From an uncultured Fretibacterium sp. (GTDB taxonomy: Bacteria; Synergistota; Synergistia; Synergistales; Aminobacteriaceae): DNA of 64,000 bases. Made by a program: the position numbers and the translations under genes. Shown here piece after piece: positions 1 to 7,651 of this stretch. The number at the start of each line of letters is the position of its first letter. The stretch's first letter is position 1. A model generated the notes under the pieces. The model was not told the origin of the DNA. It was given only the letters and a program-made list of their open reading frames with translations, and made no database searches. The DNA lies in assembly GCA_946186205.1 (NCBI GenBank), contig CAMHMH010000001.1, forward strand, positions 1-64,000. Reading direction: 5' to 3'.

Positions 1-65
1 ACTGCTACTGAGTCAACTGCTACTGAGTCAACTGCTACTGAGTCAACTGCTACTGAGTCAACTGC
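1..65. repeat. 15-bp tandem repeat at window edge
   Basis: Four perfect copies of ACTGCTACTGAGTCA plus a partial fifth (ACTGC), starting at base 1, so the array probably continues to the left. The unit is a multiple of three and is open in this frame (Thr-Ala-Thr-Glu-Ser), so it could be the end of a repetitive coding region or an intergenic repeat. No gene can be assigned inside the window. Perfect copies imply recent expansion. Confidence 0.9.
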
Positions 66-105
66 ATATATGGTCAACTTTTTTTGTCATGGAAATTTTG
101 CGCTC

Positions 106-114
106 ATTATAGCA
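106..114 (-). promoter_or_regulatory. Possible leftward extended -10 promoter
   Basis: The minus strand reads TGCTATAAT, an extended -10 box of the type found upstream of the pilin genes in this window, and points towards the tandem repeat. No -35 was recognised. The rest of 66-276 holds only the SD of the downstream ABC gene that I could recognise. Confidence 0.3.
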
Positions 115-276
115 TAGTGATGAGTGAGAAAAGTTTTTCAGTCTCAGATCTGAAAGATTAAGACGGCAATTAATGCTGAAAATACGCTGTATCGATTCGA
201 GATTAACGGCTACAATATCAGTTATCAATCCAAAATCACATCAACAAAAATTAATCATTCAGGAGGGTTTTGCAGC

Positions 277-1278
277 ATGAAAAAATTTCTGTTAGCTCTC
301 GTTTTAGTCATGTCGTTTTGTGTCATGGCCTGCGCGTCTGAGTCGGTCAAAGCGTATACGACGATGGAAGAACCGTTAGCGAAGGCGTTATTTGATGCGT
401 TCGAGTCAGAGACGGGGATCAAAGTCGAATGGGTAAGACTCTCAGGGGGTGAGGCTATAGCGCGTCTTGAGGCTGAAAGGGCAAACCCGCAGGCAAGTAT
501 ATGGGTCGGCGGAGTCGGCACTCAGCATATCGAAGCAAAGAATCGCGGGCTTTCGACTCCATACCGCTCGCGAGTCGCCGGGAGCATTCCGAAGAAGTAC
601 AGAGACCCCGAAAATTACTGGACGGGACTCTACGTCGGGCCTATAGCGTTTTGCATGAACACGGACCGGGCTAAAGAGTTAGGACTCGACATGCCTACGA
701 GCTGGGCGGATCTCCTCAAGCCTGAGTACGCAAAGAAAGTTAGAGTCGCGCACCCAAGCACATCAGGGACGGCCTACAACATGATAACGACAGTAATACG
801 GATATTCGGAGGCGATGAGGACAAAGCGTTCGCGTACTTCAAGGACTTGTCGAAATCTGTGGAGCAGTTCACGCGCTCAGGGTCAGCACCGGGTAAATCT
901 TGCGCGCTCGGTGAAATTCCGATTGCTATCGGCTACCTTCATGACCAGATAAAACTTCAGCGCGAGGGAGCAAAGATTCAAATCGCAATACCTTCTGACG
1001 GAACTGGCTTCGAGACGGCCTCAATGTCAATCCTTAAGGGAGGCCCTGACGCTCTCAACGCAAAGAAGCTCTATGACTGGGTACTCGGACAAAAGGCAAT
1101 GGACATAATAGCAAGATGGTACGTCATTCCGTTATCGGACAAAGCAACGCCGACAGACACGGGATTTTCTCTCGCAGAAATGAATCTCGTCAACCAGAAC
1201 GACAAATGGGACGCTGACAACAAAGAAAGACTCCTCGAACGCTGGAACAAAGAAATCTCTACAGCTCCCGAAAAGTAA
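277..1278 (+). CDS. ABC transporter substrate-binding protein, ferric iron type
   Basis: A periplasmic binding protein of the family that delivers Fe3+ (or phosphonate-like ligands) to an inner-membrane ABC importer. The N-terminus is a signal peptide (MKKFLLALVLVMSF followed by VMACAS); the Cys could make it a lipoprotein, though the lipobox is not ideal. The mature part starts with the family pattern (KAYTTMEEPLAKALFDAFE, then SGGEAIARLEAE and WVGG). At 333 residues the length is normal. An AGGAGG sits at suitable distance before the ATG. The permease and ATPase follow, so this is the first gene of a three-gene import operon. The substrate is inferred from family resemblance; Tyr ligands were not verified. 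Confidence 0.85.
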   Translation: MKKFLLALVLVMSFCVMACASESVKAYTTMEEPLAKALFDAFESETGIKVEWVRLSGGEAIARLEAERANPQASIWVGGVGTQHIEAKNRGLSTPYRSRVAGSIPKKYRDPENYWTGLYVGPIAFCMNTDRAKELGLDMPTSWADLLKPEYAKKVRVAHPSTSGTAYNMITTVIRIFGGDEDKAFAYFKDLSKSVEQFTRSGSAPGKSCALGEIPIAIGYLHDQIKLQREGAKIQIAIPSDGTGFETASMSILKGGPDALNAKKLYDWVLGQKAMDIIARWYVIPLSDKATPTDTGFSLAEMNLVNQNDKWDADNKERLLERWNKEISTAPEK

Positions 1279-1290
1279 TAGCTGATTCGT

Positions 1291-1324
1291 AATGCCTCCT
1301 GTAATGTTGCAGGGGGCATTGTTT
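1291..1324 (+). terminator. Intra-operon hairpin after the binding-protein gene
   Basis: AATGCCTCCTG pairs with CAGGGGGCATT around an 8-nt loop (11 pairs, one G-U), followed by GTTTTATG. Hairpins at this place in ABC operons often act as partial terminators or RNA stabilisers that raise binding-protein levels over permease levels. The U-tract is short, so partial read-through is likely. Confidence 0.65.
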
Positions 1325-1344
1325 TATGTGAAGGAGGTATGAAT

Positions 1345-3549
1345 TTGAACAAGCGAATCATTAACTTCATCATAACATTGTTGTTTGTTGTGCTTGTGGG
1401 ATGGTGGATATATTCAAGCGTCAGTGATGAGTTCATGAAGCAGTCAAGAGCGGCTCAGATTCGGACGGTTGAGACAGTCGCGGCGGGTTACCCTTCAGGA
1501 GATGACGAGGTAACAGAATGGCTCAAGAGACTCGCTGAGGATTCATCAACATACAGAGTCGCATATGTCCCGGAGATTCCCATGCCCGGCGAAAAGTTAT
1601 CATCAATCCCGAAAGGAGACCCTGAACTCGCAAAGCTCACGGAAGACTCAGCAATGGACTCTGAGTTCTCGAAAGGTTTCGACAATGCAGCATACGAGGA
1701 AATTTACAGGAGCGTCAAAAACTGGACTGTAGGAGCTCACGAGGAACAAGCGTTATTCTTTGCGCCGGCGGTTGACATTAAGACACATGATGTTGAAGGG
1801 GCGTTAGTGTTCTCATTCAGCACAGAGGGCGAACGGGGATTCATGCGTATGATGAATACGTTATTTTTCTGCGCGTTCGTTCTTTTCGCGGTTGTGATCT
1901 GGCAGCTGATGATGAGCCGTGATCCTATTGTCGGCTTTGCGCTCGCTGGATTGTTCCTGATGACATTAATATTTGTCGCTTATCCCTTGTTCGAGGCATT
2001 GAGACTATCATTCATTGAGAACGGAAAATTTTCCCTGTCAACATGGAAGACTATTCTACAGTCAGAAGGCTACATGTCAGCATTATGGGGAAGCCTCAAG
2101 CTAGGTTGCTGGACTGCAACATTCTCAACGATTGTGGGATTCCTTTTCGCGTTCGTAGTTTCGAGGACAAACGCGCCGTGCAAGAAGCTCATCTCAACAA
2201 TGGGAGTCTTGCCGGTAATATCTCCGCCGTTCTCGCTGACTCTGTCAATCATATTATTGTTCGGCAACAACGGACTCATAACGCGGTGGCTTCGTGTCAT
2301 CGGTCTTGACTTCTCTATATACGGCTTGCCGGGACTGGTGCTTGTTCAGACGATGGGAATGTTTCCGATTGCGTTCTTGACATTGAGCGGGGTACTTCAG
2401 GCGATCGACTCAACGTTTGAGGAAGCGTCATTGAATCTTTCAGCGGGAAGATTTCAGACGTTCAGCAAAATCACATTCCCTCTTGCGATTCCCGGAATAT
2501 TAAGCGCGTGGCTTTTGGTGTTCACTACGTCGCTTGCTGACTTTGCGAACCCCTTGTTGCTTGCAGGAGATCTCAAAGTCTTATCACTCGAAAGCTACAT
2601 AGAAGTTACAGGAATGAACCGGCTCGGCTACGGTGCTGCGCTGTCGATACTGTTATTGCTTCCGACATTAACGGCGTTCCTCGCGCAAAGATTCTGGGTG
2701 GCTAAACGCTCATACGTAACTGTAACGGGCAAACCTTCAGGGCGAATCACGGAGCTTACGACACCGGGAGTCCGGCGGGTCTTAACGGGGATAATCTTTG
2801 CGATAATAATTTTCCTCGTTATGTTGTACGGGACAATATTCGCGGGGTGCTTCGTCAAGAACTGGGGAATTGATTACACGTTCAGCCTAGAGAATATCAC
2901 GGAGGCCATAACGCGCTCGACCGATGCACTATTCGACACTGTAACGCTTGCGGCAATCGCGACTCCAATCGCAGGAATCACGGCCATGATTGCGGCATTG
3001 CTGATAGTACGCAGGAAATTTCACGGCAAAAAGTTACTTGAGATGTTATTGATGACTCCGTTCGCTTTGCCCGGGACTCTCTTGGGCATAAGCTACATAC
3101 TTGCGTTCAACCACGCGCCAATAATTTTGGTCGGGACTGCTGCAATCATCATCATCAACTACGTAATACGTGAATTGCCCGTAGGCATTGAGGGCGGTAT
3201 TGCTTCATTGCGACAGATTGACCCGTCTATAGAGGAAGCCGCAACAGATCTCGGAGCGGATCAGGCTACAGTGTTCCGTACAATCGTATTGCCGTTAGTG
3301 CGTCCTGCGTTCCTTTCGAGTCTGTCGTATACGTTTGTTCGCTCAATGACGGCAGTTAGTGCTGTAATCTTCCTGATTTCGGCGAAATGGTATCACATCA
3401 CGGTGCTGATCTATAACTTCTCGGAAAATCTTCGTTTCGGACTCGCAAGCGTACTTTCAACCGTATTAATCATAATCGTGTTCGGTGCGTTCGGGTTAAT
3501 GCGTCTTCTTGTGCGCGAGAATGCAAACTTGATGAAGAACGTAACATGA
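1345..3549 (+). CDS. ABC transporter permease, fused double-domain ferric iron type with N-terminal extracytoplasmic domain
   Basis: Inner-membrane channel of the importer. Two binding-protein-dependent permease domains lie in one chain, at about residues 220-450 and 500-725, as in FbpB-like permeases; each carries an EAA-type loop (for example EEASLNLSAGRFQTFSKI and EEAATDLGADQATVFRTI). At about 734 residues it is longer than usual FbpB. The excess is N-terminal: one TM helix (FIITLLFVVLVGWWIYS), about 140 polar residues predicted outside the cytoplasm, then another TM helix. The track start (ATG 1339) is only 1 nt after AAGGAGG; TTG at 1345 has a 7-nt spacing and is preferred. Confidence 0.88.
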   Translation: MNKRIINFIITLLFVVLVGWWIYSSVSDEFMKQSRAAQIRTVETVAAGYPSGDDEVTEWLKRLAEDSSTYRVAYVPEIPMPGEKLSSIPKGDPELAKLTEDSAMDSEFSKGFDNAAYEEIYRSVKNWTVGAHEEQALFFAPAVDIKTHDVEGALVFSFSTEGERGFMRMMNTLFFCAFVLFAVVIWQLMMSRDPIVGFALAGLFLMTLIFVAYPLFEALRLSFIENGKFSLSTWKTILQSEGYMSALWGSLKLGCWTATFSTIVGFLFAFVVSRTNAPCKKLISTMGVLPVISPPFSLTLSIILLFGNNGLITRWLRVIGLDFSIYGLPGLVLVQTMGMFPIAFLTLSGVLQAIDSTFEEASLNLSAGRFQTFSKITFPLAIPGILSAWLLVFTTSLADFANPLLLAGDLKVLSLESYIEVTGMNRLGYGAALSILLLLPTLTAFLAQRFWVAKRSYVTVTGKPSGRITELTTPGVRRVLTGIIFAIIIFLVMLYGTIFAGCFVKNWGIDYTFSLENITEAITRSTDALFDTVTLAAIATPIAGITAMIAALLIVRRKFHGKKLLEMLLMTPFALPGTLLGISYILAFNHAPIILVGTAAIIIINYVIRELPVGIEGGIASLRQIDPSIEEAATDLGADQATVFRTIVLPLVRPAFLSSLSYTFVRSMTAVSAVIFLISAKWYHITVLIYNFSENLRFGLASVLSTVLIIIVFGAFGLMRLLVRENANLMKNVT

Positions 3550-3568
3550 TAAAGGGGGAAAATGAAAA

Positions 3569-4666
3569 TTGGCAAGCAAATCAGTAACCTTTGAGAACAT
3601 AAAGAAGATATTCCGCGATCCTCAGTCAGGGCAGGACGTAGCGGCAGTAGCGGGAGTGTCATTCAAACTTGAGCCGGGGGAACTCGTAACATTGTTAGGG
3701 CCTTCAGGATGCGGGAAGTCGACAATCCTGCGAATGTTATCGGGATTCGAGCAGCCAACATCAGGGCGAATCATGATAGGCGACAACGACGTAACGAACA
3801 CACCGCCCAACAAACGCGATACGGCGATGGTGTTTCAGAGTTATGGCTTGTTCCCTCACATGAATGTTGCTGAGAATGTCGGCTACGGTCTAAAGCTCAG
3901 GAAGATTCCGCAGAATGAAATTGACACGAAGGTGCAGAAGTTTCTTGAGATGGTTGGTCTTGGGCAGATGGGGAAGCGTCCGCCGTCGAGACTCTCAGGA
4001 GGCCAGCAGCAGAGAGTCGCCCTCGCAAGGAGTCTGATTGTCGAGCCGTCAGTGTTGCTTCTTGATGAGCCATTGAGCAATCTTGACGCATTGTTGCGCG
4101 AGCAGATGAGAGTCGAAATTCGCAGACTTCAAAAGTCATTGGGCATTACGGCAATGTATGTTACTCACGACAGAGTCGAGGCAATGAGTCTTTCAGATAG
4201 AATCATCGTCATGAAGCTCGGCCACATAATACAGATTGGGACTCCCAGCGACATATACAGAGATCCGGTTGACACATTCGTTGCGGGATTCGTGGGCAAG
4301 GTTGCGTTTTTCCCGTGCGAGGTGAAGGGGATTGATGACGGGTGCCATGTTGAGATTCGCGGACAGAGATTCACGGCTCCGAGATGGGCGCAAACTCTCA
4401 AGGCCGGGGATAAAGCGTTGGTGATGGCACGACCTGAGTCGCTTTCGGTCGGTGAACCGGGCGCGGGCGTTGAGGATGGAATCGTTACGGCAAATATTTA
4501 CTTGGGCAACAGCGTGGAGACTTGGGTGAAAACAGACTTGGGGAATGTCCTTGTGCAGATCGATAATCCCGATGTCAAAAAGATTTGGGCTGAAGGCGAG
4601 AAGGTATCATTATCGTTTGACCCTTCATTGACGAAAGTATTAGCTGACGATTTAGAGAAGGCGTAA
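3569..4666 (+). CDS. ABC transporter ATP-binding protein, ferric iron type
   Basis: Cytoplasmic ATPase that powers the importer. Motifs in order: Walker A GPSGCGKST, Q-loop FQSYGLFPHM, signature LSGGQQQRVALARSL, Walker B LLLDEPLSNLD and the switch His in THD. A C-terminal TOBE-like region (about 240-365) is typical of the FbpC/PotA/UgpC subfamily. Its 365 residues match that class. The start is TTG 3569, about 10 nt after GGGGG; the ATG at 3562 is in another frame. It lies 19 nt after the permease and ends the operon at a strong hairpin. Confidence 0.93.
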   Translation: MASKSVTFENIKKIFRDPQSGQDVAAVAGVSFKLEPGELVTLLGPSGCGKSTILRMLSGFEQPTSGRIMIGDNDVTNTPPNKRDTAMVFQSYGLFPHMNVAENVGYGLKLRKIPQNEIDTKVQKFLEMVGLGQMGKRPPSRLSGGQQQRVALARSLIVEPSVLLLDEPLSNLDALLREQMRVEIRRLQKSLGITAMYVTHDRVEAMSLSDRIIVMKLGHIIQIGTPSDIYRDPVDTFVAGFVGKVAFFPCEVKGIDDGCHVEIRGQRFTAPRWAQTLKAGDKALVMARPESLSVGEPGAGVEDGIVTANIYLGNSVETWVKTDLGNVLVQIDNPDVKKIWAEGEKVSLSFDPSLTKVLADDLEKA

Positions 4667-4678
4667 GAGAAAAGAAAT

Positions 4679-4714
4679 AACCGGGTAAGAGTGAAAAGCT
4701 CCTGCCCGGTTTTT
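4679..4714. terminator. Bidirectional terminator between ABC operon and minus-strand gene
   Basis: AACCGGG pairs with CCCGGTT, followed by TTTTT on the plus strand. On the minus strand the same stem is followed by ATTTCTTTTC. It therefore serves both convergent genes. A near-copy of this hairpin lies at about 5653-5683. Confidence 0.85.
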
Positions 4715-4726
4715 GTATGCTTACTA

Positions 4727-5524
4727 TTAAGCCCAGTCATTAAGAATCTTTTTGTCAACCTTGCGCCACCACAGCACAGAGATGATTACGAGTCCCCAGT
4801 TCAGAAGAGGAGTCCTGAAAAACTCTGCAATAGCTTCATCCCATCCGCTAACGTCCTTCCCTGAGCTTATCACCAATGCACACACGATATTTATCACGAG
4901 CGCGAGATAATTCGAGTACGGCATAACAGCCCAGCTCTGACGATACCAGCCTTTTTTGTCGCACATGATGTAAATCATAACGTTGACGAGAACCGCGAGA
5001 ATGATTCCCGACACAGCCCCCCAAATTTTGAAGTGAACCGTGTTTTTCTCAAGCCATGAGTCAACAAGCATACACAGACCAGCAAGCACTACGGCAAATA
5101 TAACGCACATTACAAACTGCCCCACAGCTAAATGCGGTCTCTTTGATGATGTCGCTGATTGCACTTCTCTCTCTGCTTCATTCGCAAAGTCATTCGCAAC
5201 GTACCAGCCTAACGCCTCTGTGATTGATGCTGCTGTTGCCGCGTTGATTGCGTTGCCGATTCCCGGAATCCAGCCCACGAGAAATTGTGATACTGTTCGT
5301 CCTCCGATTGCCGCTGTTGCTCCTCCGAGAATGCTTTTTGCCACCGATTTTGAGATGTTCCGCCCGAAAACAGCACCGAGACTGATTATCATTCCAACTT
5401 GTATGGCCGTGATTGGTATTGCGTCAGAGCCGGGAATCTGCGCTAATCCTGCCGCTGCTGCCGAAGCTGAAGCCGCCGCCGTGTGAATAATCTTGTGGCA
5501 CTTGCTTTTATGGTATGAGTCCAT
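4727..5524 (-). CDS. DUF697-like multi-pass membrane protein
   Basis: A 265-residue protein with no enzymatic motif. The N-terminal third is an Ala/Gly-rich hydrophobic region (residues ~12-100, including SASAAAAGLAQIPGSDAIPI) that resembles the DUF697/YcjF-type membrane-associated domain. After a polar stretch come about four TM helices (VMCVIFAVVLAGLCMLVDSW onward). The end is basic (WWRKVDKKILNDWA). SD GGAGGG lies 10 nt before the ATG. A run of 16 G/C pairs lies about 50 bp upstream of the start. It belongs to a minus-strand group of Gly-rich membrane proteins. Function unknown; the family call is by eye. Confidence 0.6.
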   Translation of the reverse strand: MDSYHKSKCHKIIHTAAASASAAAAGLAQIPGSDAIPITAIQVGMIISLGAVFGRNISKSVAKSILGGATAAIGGRTVSQFLVGWIPGIGNAINAATAASITEALGWYVANDFANEAEREVQSATSSKRPHLAVGQFVMCVIFAVVLAGLCMLVDSWLEKNTVHFKIWGAVSGIILAVLVNVMIYIMCDKKGWYRQSWAVMPYSNYLALVINIVCALVISSGKDVSGWDEAIAEFFRTPLLNWGLVIISVLWWRKVDKKILNDWA

Positions 5525-5573
5525 GAGCTATTAGCCCTCCAATTTTTTGGGATTTGTTTATTATGCACAAATC

Positions 5574-5589
5574 GGGGGGGGGGGGGGGG
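5574..5589. repeat. Poly-G tract (G16)
   Basis: Sixteen consecutive G on the plus strand (C on the minus strand), in the upstream region of the 4727-5524 gene. Such tracts slip during replication and can switch promoters on and off, but are also common sequencing or assembly problems. Confidence 0.9.
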
Positions 5590-5644
5590 TAGCGTATTTT
5601 TACGTATTTATTGACGATGATACAACGTAAATTTTTGAGAAGAC

Positions 5645-5683
5645 ACAAAATTAACCGGGTAAGAATGAATCCTCCTGCCCGGT
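5645..5683 (-). terminator. Terminator of the minus-strand TPR gene
   Basis: On the minus strand ACCGGG pairs with CCCGGT and is followed by TAATTTTG, just after the stop of the 5693-6955 gene. The arms and loop (CCGGGTAAGAATGAA... CTCCTGCCCGG) closely match the hairpin at 4679-4714. Confidence 0.65.
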
Positions 5684-5692
5684 CTTTGTGTG

Positions 5693-6955
5693 TTAATCGG
5701 AATTGTACTGCCTGCGTAATTCTGAAACCATTTCGGCGTTGTCTTCAACTTCAGAGATTGCATCATCGAGCCATTTTTGACCCTCTTTGTGATCATTCAT
5801 CTTCCTGTAACATTTCGCTATGTTGAGTTTGTAGAGTGCTTCTATCTCGTTGACGGTCATATTTGAGAGTGCCTTTTTGTAGTAGGGTATTGCGGCGTTG
5901 TATCGTCCTGCGTTGTAGAGGCTGTTGCCCGCCATCCAGTTCATAGCGCAGACTTCATCACACCCGGCCTTTATCCCTCTGTCGAGAATGTCGAACGCTT
6001 CATGATAATGTCCCTCGTCAAAAGCATTCTGACCGAGAACAATATACGGCGTTGATGCTTTCGGTTCTGCTTCAGTGATTCCGCGCAAGAGATTCACGGC
6101 TTTGTCGTCATCTCCGGCCTGAAACGCAAGAAGCGCGTCAACATAATCAAGCACCGATGACTTGTCGATGGCTGTATATAGCCGTGCTGTCTTCACTGCA
6201 GATCTTGCGCCGTCAAAATTGTTGAGGTTGTAGCGGATTATTGCGAGCAGGAGAAAATTATACGCGGTGTATTCGTCCCTCTTTGCGTAAGTGAGTTCGT
6301 TATCTATGGCCTTCATGAGTTCGATAACGTGTTGTGCCTGAGAGTCATTGCCGCCGGTCTTGGCTATGTCATCAAGTGTATTCCTGAGTTCTTTCATCTC
6401 GTCTTTCACCACTGGCGAGACGTTATCCCAAAACAGACGGGGCTTTATGAGAGTGATAGATTTCTTGTGAGTCCCTGAAGGTATCTGAGAATTTACCGTA
6501 TCTACTGTATAGTTTACCAGCGAGGCCGTAAGAGGCAGGCTGCTTATAGCCGTAAGAACAGAGAGTCCGCCCAATGCACCGAAGCCCCCGGCAGCTAAAG
6601 TACCTCCGCCCAAGAACGCCAAGAAAGCAAGCCCGGTCTTTACTGCAGCAGCTCCCGAAAGACCGATAATCCCCCCGATAAATTTCGCGATGACTCCATT
6701 CACCGCCCATGTTACTGTCCCGGCTGACATGTACGTGAGCACAGCAACTCCCACAGTTATTGCTGCAATTCCCGTGTATTTGACGATTGTACCCGTTGTA
6801 GAGTTCCAGAAAGGCACAGGGTATATAGTCTCAAAGCGCAAATCTTTATTGCCCGGGTTAGGATCACTGAATGGCCAGAAAGCCAGCGCGGGAGTCAATG
6901 TGAAGTTAGAGAAGAACGCAATCAGAACGAGGCATGATATGTATTTCTTGTTCAT
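5693..6955 (-). CDS. Exported protein with Gly-rich membrane hairpins and C-terminal TPR repeats
   Basis: After a signal peptide (MNKKYISCLVLIAFFSNFTLTPALA) comes a region with at least two long hydrophobic Gly/Ala-rich segments (about residues 50-150, for example FLGGGTLAAGGFGALGGL). From about residue 230 to the end are TPR-like helical pairs (DYVDALLAFQAGDDDKAVNLLRG and ALYKLNIAKCYRKMNDHKEG). The track start (6976) overlaps the upstream gene. The second ATG at 6955 lies one base after that gene's TAG and starts the signal peptide directly, so I prefer it and infer translational coupling. About 420 residues. Function unknown; TPRs suggest protein binding at the envelope. Confidence 0.7.
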   Translation of the reverse strand: MNKKYISCLVLIAFFSNFTLTPALAFWPFSDPNPGNKDLRFETIYPVPFWNSTTGTIVKYTGIAAITVGVAVLTYMSAGTVTWAVNGVIAKFIGGIIGLSGAAAVKTGLAFLAFLGGGTLAAGGFGALGGLSVLTAISSLPLTASLVNYTVDTVNSQIPSGTHKKSITLIKPRLFWDNVSPVVKDEMKELRNTLDDIAKTGGNDSQAQHVIELMKAIDNELTYAKRDEYTAYNFLLLAIIRYNLNNFDGARSAVKTARLYTAIDKSSVLDYVDALLAFQAGDDDKAVNLLRGITEAEPKASTPYIVLGQNAFDEGHYHEAFDILDRGIKAGCDEVCAMNWMAGNSLYNAGRYNAAIPYYKKALSNMTVNEIEALYKLNIAKCYRKMNDHKEGQKWLDDAISEVEDNAEMVSELRRQYNSD

Positions 6956-6956
6956 G

Positions 6957-7460
6957 CTAATATGCCCAGTCTGCAATCGCGGCTTGAGTCGGATTCCTCA
7001 AGTCTACTTTCTCGCCGTACTCTTTGTATCTCTGAGCCTTGTTGATTAGCACGGCACTTCCGACACTCTTCACTCCGTTTACTGCGTGCTTCCAGGCAAT
7101 ATTAGGAGCAACATATTTCGCGGCAACCGGAGAAGCTACAGCGGTTACACCTGCAAAAAGAAGATCTTTCTTCAGCGTCTTGTTAGGCTCGTAATACCCG
7201 TATGAACCATAAATCAACGCTCCCGTACCAGCCGCAACACCAATCACAGCAGCAGGAGGACACACAATCGTAATCGCACATGCCGCCAATGATGCAGCGA
7301 CAGAAGACACTGCAACTGTTGACGTTACACCGATAACAGCACCGCCGGTGCCATACACAACAGCGTCGCCAATGTCTGAACCTGTTCGATATTCCGCGAA
7401 CGCCTGCCCCGTGAACAACATCACAAGAACAAAAAGCAGCGCAAAGTTTTTGAGCTTCAT
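6957..7460 (-). CDS. Small exported glycine-zipper-like protein
   Basis: 167 residues with a clear signal peptide (MKLKNFALLFVLVMLFTGQAFA). The middle is strongly hydrophobic with regular Gly/Ala spacing (YGTGGAVIGVTSTVAVSSV and VIGVAAGTGALIYGSYGYY), like a glycine zipper or pore-forming hairpin, followed by a basic, polar C-terminus. SD AGAGG is about 10 nt before the ATG. Its stop nearly touches the start of the TPR gene downstream, so the two are probably made together. No family recognised. Confidence 0.65.
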   Translation of the reverse strand: MKLKNFALLFVLVMLFTGQAFAEYRTGSDIGDAVVYGTGGAVIGVTSTVAVSSVAASLAACAITIVCPPAAVIGVAAGTGALIYGSYGYYEPNKTLKKDLLFAGVTAVASPVAAKYVAPNIAWKHAVNGVKSVGSAVLINKAQRYKEYGEKVDLRNPTQAAIADWAY

Positions 7461-7593
7461 TTTTCATTACCTCTTTAATAAATTGATGGATGAAATAATT
7501 TTAACAGCGTGATTCTTTTATCGTGTGAAGAAATTGTGAAACGTGAAAATCTCAAAGGCCGATTCATTTTCGAGAGTCAAATTTTCAAACAGG

Positions 7594-7629
7594 CACAAAA
7601 AATCCCTCCCGCAAATTTCACAGGAGGGA
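7594..7629 (-). terminator. Terminator of thrS
   Basis: On the minus strand TCCCTCC pairs with GGAGGGA around a 13-nt loop and is followed by TTTTTTG. It lies directly after the thrS stop and separates thrS from the downstream exported-protein genes. Confidence 0.85.
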
Positions 7630-7651
7630 CAAATTTTTTCAGCGTTGAAAG

